Source: Cyclobacteriaceae bacterium (GTDB lineage: Bacteria; Bacteroidota; Bacteroidia; Cytophagales; Cyclobacteriaceae). Taken from it: a stretch of DNA of 64,000 bases. The notes beneath the pieces are model-generated. The model was given only the letters and a program-made list of their open reading frames with translations. It was not told the DNA's origin and did not search any database. How positions within the stretch are numbered: the first letter of the stretch is position 1; the number at the start of each line of letters is the position of its first letter. Location of the stretch: assembly GCA_028278225.1 (NCBI GenBank), contig JANQEU010000089.1:19622-83621 (forward strand), written 5' to 3'. A program made the translations under genes and the position numbers. Positions 55,445-64,000 of this stretch are shown here, piece by piece.

Positions 55445-57700
55445 TTTCATGGTATAAGTAAGCCGTAACCGTACCTGGTAGTTTCGGGGTAGTCCCGGGT
55501 AGTAAAAACGCGGCTGGTTACCTCCAAATCCAACAGCATTGATAAACAGCATCGAGGCGTATTTTTCATCAAACAAATTATATGAATTAATACTGAAATC
55601 GAATTTCAATTTTTCTTTCAATGTCTTTTCTACTCCGATAGAAGCATCAACTAACTGATATTCATCTGAGAAAACGGAATTGTCATCAGTGATTGGAATT
55701 TTATCTGTGAACTGGTAAGAGATCCTGGCATAAACCATATTCCGGAGTTTTGCCTCCAGGGAGGTGTACAAAATGTTCCGGGGAACACCCGTCAGGTCGT
55801 TTCCGGCATAGTCGCCATCGTCATCGGTGAACTCTTTAAATGTGAAATTGGAATGGGAGTAGGTAAAGGAATGATTGAGTCGAAACTTTTCCAGGTCCAG
55901 CAATCGGGAATGAATGGACAATTCGATTCCATTGTGCCTGCTGCTTCCGGCATTGATACCTATGAACTGACCGTCGCTTAACCTTCTCGACAGAAGTAGA
56001 TTCCGAATGTTCATGGAGTAGAGGCTCAGGTTATAACGTGAATTCCTGAACCGGCCCCGAAGACCGGTTTCTACGTTACTTCCTGTTTCGGGTTTGATAT
56101 CCGGATTGATTACTCCGTCAGGTGCCAGGGTCTCTTCCAATGATGGCGGTGAAAATCCGGAACTGATGGTGGCATATGCTATGGTGTGACCGGATAGTAA
56201 ATATGAAATACCCAGTCTTGGAGAAAACGCAGGATTGAACTGATAATGACCGGTCTGGCTGATGCTGTCAGGGTTATACCGATCCGTCAGATCATAGGAT
56301 GTACTATTCAGATTTACGCCGATCGAAAAACTAAGCTTTGAAGTCATACGGTAATCAACCTGGCTAAAAAAGTTGGCGTAAAACCTGTCCTCAACGAGAT
56401 TGGAAAGTTGCTCACCCTGTACACTGCCCTGGCCGACAAAATCCTGGTAGAGATTTTCAAAGGTCTTGTGCCGGTACCTGTCCCCGAAAATCTCCAGGCC
56501 GAACATCAAAGTCAGACTGCCACCAGCGTCCATTATCACTCTGTTTCTGGTTCCAAAACTGATGGTCCGGTCTTCGAGAATGTTAAATGGTCTGGCTTCG
56601 TAATTATCCTTCATGGAATGAAAAACACTCGACCTCAGGATCCATTTTTTATTGAAGTTGTGATCCCAGGACCATCCCGTTTGATAGGTGTAATAATCCT
56701 CAAATCCTCTTGCGCTTCCCCATGTAAATGCAGCACTTCTCGGGGCGGTATTGTAAGTGTCCCGGTCAATGGAACTTGGAATAAACGCCTTTTGGTTGAT
56801 GAGATAGGCAATGAATTTAAACCTGTCTTTCTCTTTGCGGATGGTTCCCGAACCAAATACAAACTGACGGTCAAATTCATTGTTTTTCCTGTATCCGTCA
56901 CTGTGCATATTGGAGATAATGAAACTGAGGTTAAGATTCTCTTTTCGGTTGGAAAACCCCAGAGACTCCTTATGAAGACCGTAAGAACCCACGGTAAAGT
57001 CCGACTGTAAACGTGTAGTGAAAAGATCCTCCCGTCGCTCTTTGATATTGATCACTCCGCCAAGTCCGCTGCCGTAAATGGATGAATTGGGGCCCTTGAT
57101 TATTTCCAATGCTCCGATCGCGAAAAGGTCGGTATCTTCTATGGTAGTTTCCCCTGACCCGTTAGTAAGCGGGATATCCTCATAGTACGCCCGTATCTTG
57201 TTGGTGGAAAAGGGAGATCTTGATCCCACACCTCTTATGGTGATCCTGTTGGTGTTTAGTGCACCGGAATGCATATAAATGCCCGGAATAATGTTAAGTG
57301 TTTTTGTGATGCTGGCCGGGTTAGAAGCCTGTATCACCAGGGAAGGTACGTAATTAATAGATCCGGGATAATATTCCATCGGTGTAGAGATGCCAAGATC
57401 ATTGACCTCAATACCACCCAATAAAATTGGATCCGGCACCAATACAACATTTGTCAGACTGTGCTCGCCAGGAACAAGTATCAGATCCTCATATCCGAGT
57501 AGTTTGAAAACCAGTTTTTCAGACGGTCTAATGGAAAACCTCCCATTTTCGTCGCTGGTGGCAAAAGCTGAGTCCGGTAATCCGATTACAGCCACCCCCG
57601 GTAAAGTATGATGTTCAGGATCAATTATCCTTCCGCTGATTTCCTGCCCGAAAGCTTCTGCGGTAACAAGGATCAGGTATAGCATCAGGATCGGTCTCAT
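55436..57700 (-). CDS. TonB-dependent receptor (FecA-like)
   Basis: ATG 57700 begins a good signal peptide (ending EAFGQ) and gives 754 residues. A carboxypeptidase-like domain (about 21-95) precedes a plug with NRITIRGVGSRSPFSTNKIRAYYEDIP and GPNSSIYGSGLGGVINI, like FecA-type ferric-citrate or siderophore receptors. The barrel closes with [13 protein letters not shown] TonB-linked iron complex is likely; no sensor or sigma factor lies nearby. Its 3' end overlaps lolD by 9 bp. Confidence 0.9.
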   Translation of the reverse strand: MRPILMLYLILVTAEAFGQEISGRIIDPEHHTLPGVAVIGLPDSAFATSDENGRFSIRPSEKLVFKLLGYEDLILVPGEHSLTNVVLVPDPILLGGIEVNDLGISTPMEYYPGSINYVPSLVIQASNPASITKTLNIIPGIYMHSGALNTNRITIRGVGSRSPFSTNKIRAYYEDIPLTNGSGETTIEDTDLFAIGALEIIKGPNSSIYGSGLGGVINIKERREDLFTTRLQSDFTVGSYGLHKESLGFSNRKENLNLSFIISNMHSDGYRKNNEFDRQFVFGSGTIRKEKDRFKFIAYLINQKAFIPSSIDRDTYNTAPRSAAFTWGSARGFEDYYTYQTGWSWDHNFNKKWILRSSVFHSMKDNYEARPFNILEDRTISFGTRNRVIMDAGGSLTLMFGLEIFGDRYRHKTFENLYQDFVGQGSVQGEQLSNLVEDRFYANFFSQVDYRMTSKLSFSIGVNLNSTSYDLTDRYNPDSISQTGHYQFNPAFSPRLGISYLLSGHTIAYATISSGFSPPSLEETLAPDGVINPDIKPETGSNVETGLRGRFRNSRYNLSLYSMNIRNLLLSRRLSDGQFIGINAGSSRHNGIELSIHSRLLDLEKFRLNHSFTYSHSNFTFKEFTDDDGDYAGNDLTGVPRNILYTSLEAKLRNMVYARISYQFTDKIPITDDNSVFSDEYQLVDASIGVEKTLKEKLKFDFSINSYNLFDEKYASMLFINAVGFGGNQPRFYYPGLPRNYQVRLRLTYTMKSH

Positions 57701-57783
57701 GTGATTTTGGAGTGCCACAACAGTTTTCAATTGATTCGAAATTGCAAAATTATTTAGACAACTTGCGCATTCAATTTTATCTG

Positions 57784-58626
57784 ATGAAACTTTCAGCCGG
57801 GGTAAAATACATGTTATTAGCAACGCTAACGTTTGCCTTGATGAAGGTGTTCGTGAAGTCGCTGCCCCACATTCCGGCGATTGAAATAATCCTGTTTCGA
57901 TCCATCATCTCTCTTATTATCAGTGTTTACCTGCTCCGTCGTCAGAAAGTTCCGTTTTTCGGGAATAACAAACCGGTTCTGATGGCCAGAGGCGTTGCAG
58001 GCGCTATTGCATTGATCTTATTTTTCTATCTGATACAAAATATACCTTTAGCGACCGCCGCTACATTGCAATATCTGGCTCCCATTTTCACTACAGTTAT
58101 CGGGATCTTCCTGGTCAAAGAAAGGGTGCATCCGCTTCAATGGATCTTTTTTGGTGTGAGCTTCGCCGGTATCCTGGTGATTCAGGGATTCGATACCCGC
58201 ATCTCGGTCCTGCACCTGATCATAGGCATCCTGACCTCTCTATTCATGGGGCTGGCATACAACTTTGTGAGGAAACTCAATGTAACCGAACACCCATTGG
58301 TGATCATTCTGTATTTTCCATTGGTCCTGCTTCCTATCGCATCGGTCTGGTCAGTGTTTATTTGGGTTCAGCCCAAAGGATGGGATTGGTTTTATTTGAT
58401 TATGGTTGGTATTACAACCCAGATCGCACAATTCTTTTTGACAAAATCCTATCAGAATGCCGAACTCTCAAAGGTTTCCATCCTGAATTACGTAGGGATA
58501 ATCTACGCGCTCGGATTTGGATATTTTCTTTTCGATGAGACGTTCAACCTCATGACTTACCTTGGCATGGCGTTAGTACTCCTGGGTGTGATATTCAATG
58601 TTTTGCTAAAGAGCCGGAAGGGTTAA
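57784..58626 (+). CDS. EamA-family (DMT) transporter
   Basis: ATG 57784 gives 280 residues and places the first membrane helix near the N-terminus; the longer frame from GTG 57712 adds a non-hydrophobic tail. Ten hydrophobic segments form two EamA repeats (KYMLLATLTFALMKVFV and GLAYNFVRKL / LNYVGIIYALGFGYF). The family exports metabolites or amino acids. Substrate unknown. It is divergent from the FecA-like receptor, whose start lies 83 bp away. Confidence 0.85.
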   Translation: MKLSAGVKYMLLATLTFALMKVFVKSLPHIPAIEIILFRSIISLIISVYLLRRQKVPFFGNNKPVLMARGVAGAIALILFFYLIQNIPLATAATLQYLAPIFTTVIGIFLVKERVHPLQWIFFGVSFAGILVIQGFDTRISVLHLIIGILTSLFMGLAYNFVRKLNVTEHPLVIILYFPLVLLPIASVWSVFIWVQPKGWDWFYLIMVGITTQIAQFFLTKSYQNAELSKVSILNYVGIIYALGFGYFLFDETFNLMTYLGMALVLLGVIFNVLLKSRKG

Positions 58627-58634
58627 TCCAAAAT

Positions 58635-60218
58635 CTAAAATGGCTCATTGCCTGTCAACTGCCTGTAAAGAGGAAGATGATCCATGGGGTCTGCGGGGAT
58701 CTGAAAATTTCTGCAATAGAAAACATTGAGTTTCAGCTCTGTTTTTCCATACCGGGTGATCTCTATGTCGTCAAGCCTTTCTGTAGAATCAAAAAACGGC
58801 CGGAGGTTATCGCTGATATCATTTTCAGACTCATAACGGATGGCAATGGCGTCTTTGCCTAATAATGATTGAGGATTGAAAAAGTACGCGTGATTTCGGG
58901 GATCCCGGTGAAATGTCAATATGTCCTTTTCACCTTTTAAAGCCCAATCTATTTTCCCGGCCTGCCACCATTTCACAGAGGCAACGAAAATGTTGTCATC
59001 GTCCATCCAGCTTTCTGCCTCGAATCTGCTCCTGATATGATCGAAATCCACTCCCTCGATGGTCGGATCATTATTGATCCCAAATTGTCGGGCAATCCTT
59101 TCCGGTCCCATCTCATACCAGAATCCGGTCGTCATATGGATGACCAATACAGAGACTATCGCAATGGTTGTCGCAACCGAAAAACGTAACCATCTTCTGT
59201 AATTTCGAAATGTTGCACCAGCCAGGCCTTTGTTTGTCCACTCGCCCAATGCAATAAACAGGATCAGGTAACCCGGAGCCTGCCAGTGAAAATGAAACCC
59301 GATTCGGGCCCACAAAGCGATAATAGTGAAAAACGCAATTGGAAATACGGATATCCAGAATATCAGGGAGTAAACTTTGACCTGCAGATGCCTTGCCGAA
59401 TAAATAAGGCATCCTATCAATGGGATCCATATCCATGGAGCTATCCAGGCCATCTGTCCCAGGACACTTCCCAAAAACCGTACGACACTCCAATCCCGCG
59501 TTGTGCCGGCGCGTGTTCCCTGAAAGGTAAAAGAGATCCAGTTGTGCTCCGCGTTCCAATAGAGAACAGGGAAGAGAAATAATAATGATACGATCAGTGC
59601 CAGGTAAGGCCCGGGATGCAGCAGCCATTTTCTCTGATCCCTGTTTGCAAATACGTAACAACCCACTCCCAGCACCATGAATATGGCGTGGTATTTACTC
59701 AGCATGGTGAGTCCGAGGCTTACACCGGCCAATAACCACCATTTATAGATTTTGGCTGGCTCAGATAACTCATCTGTCATGAAAATCTGAAGAAGGCAAT
59801 ATAATGTGAGCATCCAAAAGAACATCAGCGGTGCGTCAGGCTGGAACCAGGCAGCAACAGGTACTGTAAACACGAAACTGACGTTCAGCAGGATTACGGC
59901 ATACATTCCGGCCCTGGCATTGAACATCTTCCTGGTGGATTGGAACAAAAGCCAGGTAGTGCCGGCGAAAAGCAGAATGGATGGAAGCCTTAGAGAGAAG
60001 TTTGAAAGATCGAGAAGACGAATACTCAGACCCCCCAGCCAAAAAAACAGCGGAGGCTGATCAAAATAACTCCAGTCAAGATGCCGGGCACCTCTCCAGT
60101 AGTAGGATTCACCCACTCCCAGCCCTGTATATGCCGCAATAAACATGCGAACAATGGCTGTAATTACAATCAACACGATCACCGTTTGCTTAGGACTGAA
60201 AGATCTCAGTGATTTCAT
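58635..60218 (-). CDS. GT39-family membrane glycosyltransferase
   Basis: ATG 60218 gives 527 residues. About nine membrane helices fill residues 10-350, with GVGESYYWRGARHLDWSYFDQPPL in the first periplasmic loop, the PMT/ArnT-type region that carries the catalytic Asp (here GESYYW / LDWSYFDQP). A soluble C-terminal part follows. The family transfers sugars from polyprenyl phosphates to lipid A or proteins. No pathway partners are adjacent. Confidence 0.85.
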   Translation of the reverse strand: MKSLRSFSPKQTVIVLIVITAIVRMFIAAYTGLGVGESYYWRGARHLDWSYFDQPPLFFWLGGLSIRLLDLSNFSLRLPSILLFAGTTWLLFQSTRKMFNARAGMYAVILLNVSFVFTVPVAAWFQPDAPLMFFWMLTLYCLLQIFMTDELSEPAKIYKWWLLAGVSLGLTMLSKYHAIFMVLGVGCYVFANRDQRKWLLHPGPYLALIVSLLFLFPVLYWNAEHNWISFTFQGTRAGTTRDWSVVRFLGSVLGQMAWIAPWIWIPLIGCLIYSARHLQVKVYSLIFWISVFPIAFFTIIALWARIGFHFHWQAPGYLILFIALGEWTNKGLAGATFRNYRRWLRFSVATTIAIVSVLVIHMTTGFWYEMGPERIARQFGINNDPTIEGVDFDHIRSRFEAESWMDDDNIFVASVKWWQAGKIDWALKGEKDILTFHRDPRNHAYFFNPQSLLGKDAIAIRYESENDISDNLRPFFDSTERLDDIEITRYGKTELKLNVFYCRNFQIPADPMDHLPLYRQLTGNEPF

Positions 60219-60426
60219 CCCGTAAATCAACTATGAAATGTCCATAAAGCCAGCTATGCGAACCGAAAATGAACATAGCTGTTACAATCGATCATTTATG
60301 TATGGAGTAGATACCGGGACATCCCATGTGACCTTTGAAAATGTGCACTAGACACATGAAATAATTAAACTGATAATTATCTCGATATACATTATTTAAT
60401 TTGCGATCAAAAAACCAAATACACCA

Positions 60427-61137
60427 ATGGGAAGAGCTTTTGAATATCGACGAGCGGCGAAAGAAAAGCGCTGGGATAAGATGTCCAAAATATTTCCAAA
60501 ACTTGCCAAAGCCATTCAGGTGGCAGCCAGAGATGGTGGCTCCGACCCGGAAATGAATGCCAAGCTCCGGACGGCCATCCAAAATGCGAAGGCCGAGAAC
60601 ATGCCGAAGGACAATATAGATAACGCCATAAAGCGTGCGGTAGGGAAGGATGCGGAAACGCTAAACGAGGTATCGTATGAAGGCAAAGGGCCATTTGGTG
60701 TACTGGTATTTGTGGAGTGCACTACAGACAATACCAACAGGACCGTCGCAAATGTAAAATCCTATTTTTCGAAGGCAGGGGGAGGTTTTGTGCCTTCCGG
60801 TTCCCTGGAATTTATGTTCAATAGAAAAGCAGTCTTTGAATTTGAAAAGACCGAAGACATTGATCTGGAGGAACTGGAGCTGCAATTGATAGACGGGGGG
60901 TTGGAAGAGTTGGAAGAGAATGACGGAATTGTATATGCCTATGCGGATTACACCAATTTTGGTGAACTGTCAAAAACCATAGAAGATCTCGGAATTGAGC
61001 TTAGAAAGTCGAGTTTAAAAAGATTTCCAACCAATCCGGTAGAATTTTCGGAAGAACAACTGGAAGAAATAGAAAAGATGCTGGACAAAATCGAAGATGA
61101 CGACGATGTCCAGGCTGTCTACACGAACATAGGTTAG
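60427..61137 (+). CDS. YebC/PmpR-family protein
   Basis: The 236-residue protein matches the YebC/TACO1 family throughout: [63 protein letters not shown] and the acidic C-terminus. YebC proteins act as translation or transcription factors; TACO1 activates mitochondrial translation. It is convergent with gapA, with an inverted repeat between them. Confidence 0.93.
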   Translation: MGRAFEYRRAAKEKRWDKMSKIFPKLAKAIQVAARDGGSDPEMNAKLRTAIQNAKAENMPKDNIDNAIKRAVGKDAETLNEVSYEGKGPFGVLVFVECTTDNTNRTVANVKSYFSKAGGGFVPSGSLEFMFNRKAVFEFEKTEDIDLEELELQLIDGGLEELEENDGIVYAYADYTNFGELSKTIEDLGIELRKSSLKRFPTNPVEFSEEQLEEIEKMLDKIEDDDDVQAVYTNIG

Positions 61138-61151
61138 GACTTGATGATTTC

Positions 61152-61209
61152 CTGTTGCGAGTTGCGAGTTGCGGGTTTGGAACAACTGGCAACTGGCAAC
61201 CCGCAACAG
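61152..61209. repeat. Imperfect inverted repeat between yebC-like gene and gapA
   Basis: Arms 61152-61175 and 61186-61209 pair over 24 bp with four mismatches. Each arm holds tandem heptamers (GTTGCGA three times in the left arm, GGCAACT in the right). It lies in the convergent gap and may serve as a bidirectional terminator or be a dispersed intergenic repeat. Confidence 0.6.
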
Positions 61210-61254
61210 TATTTATATCAGCAAAAAGCTCTCACTTCGACCTTTTGCACAAGC

Positions 61255-62325
<1,071 letters not shown>

Positions 62326-62424
62326 TTCCGATTTTAATACGAATGTTAATATGATGACAATCATTTAAACCATTGATTAAAACAATGTGTCATTAATGCA
62401 CGTTTTGTACTTGTAGATCGTAAT

Positions 62425-62658
62425 ATGTTAACTCTTATCCGACCCGTAAACAGCAAGAATGCCGACGATGTGGAAAAGCAGCTGAAAGCCATGTTCGCGG
62501 GTTACAACACCATTCATAAAGACATTTCCGATATTACCTATCTTATTGCATCGGGTCAGGTCTTCCAGGGTGATGCCATCAAAAAGTTTCTGGACCGGTA
62601 CCGCAAGGAGCTGAAAGATCAGAACATCATTCCTTCGGACAGCCGGGAGATCGGATAA
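62425..62658 (+). CDS. Small conserved-looking protein, unknown function
   Basis: The 77-residue protein has no signal peptide. It is charged and helical, with DVEKQLKAMFAGYNTIHKDI and a C-terminal helix IKKFLDRYRKELKDQ. No family recognised. It lies between gapA and the amidotransferase gene, with its own ATG. Being in its own operon with the next gene (59 bp gap) is possible. Confidence 0.6.
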   Translation: MLTLIRPVNSKNADDVEKQLKAMFAGYNTIHKDISDITYLIASGQVFQGDAIKKFLDRYRKELKDQNIIPSDSREIG

Positions 62659-62717
62659 ATCTTAATTCTCAGGTAATGAAACCGAATTGTATTTTGTTAT
62701 GAAATAAATACAATTCC

Positions 62718-63578
62718 ATGTGCAGATTCACCTATTATCAGGGTATCCCCATGCGGATTAGCTCTTTGGTAACGGAGCCCGATCATTCGCTGATATTACA
62801 AAGTTTTTCGGCCAATATGCGAGAACACGGAAACCTCAACGGTGACGGTTTCGGTCTGGCATGGTACGATAAAAGTGTCAAAGAAGAACCGGCCCTCTTT
62901 CAGTCCGTTACACCCGCCTGGAATAACAGCAATTTGATTGAATTGGCAGAGATGATCGATTCCACCTGTATCCTGGCACATATTCGTGCAGCGACACAGT
63001 CATTTGAAGTTACCAAAAATAACTGTCACCCTTTCAAATACAAACAGTATGCTTTTATGCACAATGGCGATATCGGGGGATTTCAGAAGATCCGGAGAAC
63101 GTTGCTCCGCAAACTTTCGGATGATCATTTCGAGCAGATAAAAGGAAATACGGATTCCGAACATTTTTTTGCCTTGTTACTGGATCAATTGGATGGTCAT
63201 GTTACTGAAAGTCCCGAAGAATCGATGACAAATGCCATGTTGGATGCTTTCAGGGAATTGAATGAAATGAGAGACAAGGATGACATCAAGAATCATTGCC
63301 TGATCAATTCTGTTTTTACCGATGGCATTGTTGGCGTAATTACGCGATATTCCAGTGGCAATCATGAGGATCCGCCATCACTGTTTATCAACGCGGGGAA
63401 TCGGTATGTATGTGAAGATGGTGTTTGCTATATGATCGATCCGGGTCATCATGTCAGATCGGTGATCGTCAGTTCCGAACCATTGAGTGAAGACCCCGGC
63501 TGGCATGAGGTGCCAGTTAATACCCTGATTGTAGTGAGAGACGGGCATATTATAGAGGAAGGGGTACCTGTAACCTGA
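62718..63578 (+). CDS. Class II glutamine amidotransferase (YafJ-like)
   Basis: The 286-residue protein starts with MCRFTYYQG, exposing Cys2 as N-terminal nucleophile after Met removal. GDGFGLAWYD, ILAHIRAATQ and FMHNGDIGGF are the glutaminase-site motifs, and GNTDSEHFFALLL completes the fold. No acceptor domain is fused. YafJ/EgtC-type proteins hydrolyse glutamine or gamma-glutamyl amides; the physiological substrate is unknown. Confidence 0.9.
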   Translation: MCRFTYYQGIPMRISSLVTEPDHSLILQSFSANMREHGNLNGDGFGLAWYDKSVKEEPALFQSVTPAWNNSNLIELAEMIDSTCILAHIRAATQSFEVTKNNCHPFKYKQYAFMHNGDIGGFQKIRRTLLRKLSDDHFEQIKGNTDSEHFFALLLDQLDGHVTESPEESMTNAMLDAFRELNEMRDKDDIKNHCLINSVFTDGIVGVITRYSSGNHEDPPSLFINAGNRYVCEDGVCYMIDPGHHVRSVIVSSEPLSEDPGWHEVPVNTLIVVRDGHIIEEGVPVT

Positions 63579-63620
63579 TCAGGTTTTCTTCTGTGTCTCT
63601 CAGGGCAAAAACACATCAAA

Positions 63621-64000
63621 CCCTACGTCACTCTGAGCGGAGTGAAATGCAGCGAAGAGTCTTAGAAACGGGAAGACAGCTCGTGACTACATGGATTTCT
63701 AAGATTCTTCCTCGTTCCGATTGCATCAGAACTCGTCAGGATGACGGACAAAAATGCGTTGTTTATCAAAAATCACAGGACCAGCAAAAACCTTACGTCA
63801 CTCTGAGCGGAGTGAAATGAAGCGAAGAGTCTTAGAAACAGGAAGACAGCTCGTGGCTACATAGATTTCTAAGATTCTTCCTCGATCCAATTGCATTGGA
63901 TCTCGTCAGAATGACGGACAAAAATGCGTTGTTTATCAAAAATCACAGGACCAGCAAAAACCTTACGTCACTCTGAACGGAATGCAATGAAGTGAAGAGT
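63621..64000. repeat. 170-bp tandem repeat, 2.2 units, running off the right edge
   Basis: Units begin at 63621, 63791 and 63961 with an exact 170-bp period, and the third is cut by the window edge. Each unit folds into a long imperfect hairpin: an outer arm from ACGTCACTCTGAG against GTCAGGATGACGG, and an inner stem GAAGAGTCTTAGAAA (63654-63668) with TTTCTAAGATTCTTC (63696-63710). Copies 1 and 2 differ at a few bases. The sequence resembles intergenic GTCA-type repeats seen in Bacteroidota genomes. The gene-free stretch from 63579 holds nothing else. Confidence 0.85.

Noticed and set aside
56408..57010. 200-residue plus-strand frame inside the FecA-like receptor
   Set aside because: It is antisense to a clear TonB barrel with no start signal or domain.
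63593..63820. 75-residue frame in the 170-bp repeat
   Set aside because: It repeats with the array and its reading frame changes between units; it is not a gene.
63621..64000. CRISPR array
   Set aside because: Units are 170 bp and near-identical throughout with no unique spacers of 25-75 bp, and no cas gene is present.

Overview
The window reads as a chromosomal segment of a free-living Bacteroidota, probably of the Cytophagales or a relative. The evidence is one complete SusC/SusD pair, six TonB-dependent receptors in all, a one-piece hybrid two-component regulator, many SPII lipoproteins, and promoter-like motifs of the TTTG / TAnnTTTG type. The taxon is inferred from gene content only. 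No transposase, phage gene, CRISPR array or rRNA was seen. There is one tRNA, Arg(TCG).

Region 1 (1-5.5 kb, minus strand) looks like metal acquisition. It holds a truncated TonB receptor, a lipoprotein made of three tandem copies of one domain joined by His/Glu linkers, a His/Cys-rich membrane protein, and a second TonB receptor preceded by a perfect 20-bp palindrome resembling a DtxR/MntR operator. Region 2 (5.6-13.5 kb) is mixed: an MFS transporter, a CDF-like transporter, a GH29 fucosidase lipoprotein, a DUF302 protein, arsenite methyltransferase ArsM, a Gfo/Idh/MocA oxidoreductase and an NlpC/P60 hydrolase.

Region 3 (13.7-30.9 kb, plus strand) is a polysaccharide utilisation locus: a GDPD-family phosphodiesterase, a hybrid two-component system, a surface lipoprotein, SusC, SusD, GH53 endo-galactanase, CE4 deacetylase, SGNH esterase, GH2 beta-galactosidase and galactokinase. 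The enzymes form a logical route from beta-1,4-galactan to galactose-1-phosphate.

Region 4 (30.9-43.4 kb) is a two-sided copper locus. The minus-strand arm carries a TonB receptor, a secreted HMA protein, a Cu(+)-ATPase with four N-terminal metal-binding modules, an ATP-cone/PD-(D/E)XK nuclease overlapping the ATPase stop codon, a sialidase-like lipoprotein broken by an in-frame TGA, and a dipeptide epimerase. The divergent plus-strand arm carries a Cys-rich membrane protein, a Met/His-rich lipoprotein and an OprC-like receptor with CxxxM and HxM copper motifs.

Region 5 (43.4-64 kb) is mainly housekeeping. It has a DUF1080-PA14 protein with a cytochrome c-propeller partner, tRNA-Arg with a duplicated 3' end and terminator, a TPR histidine kinase with a separate receiver, sucC, lolD, a sixth TonB receptor, a DMT transporter, a GT39 glycosyltransferase, a YebC-family protein, gapA and a class II amidotransferase. 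The window ends inside a 170-bp tandem repeat.
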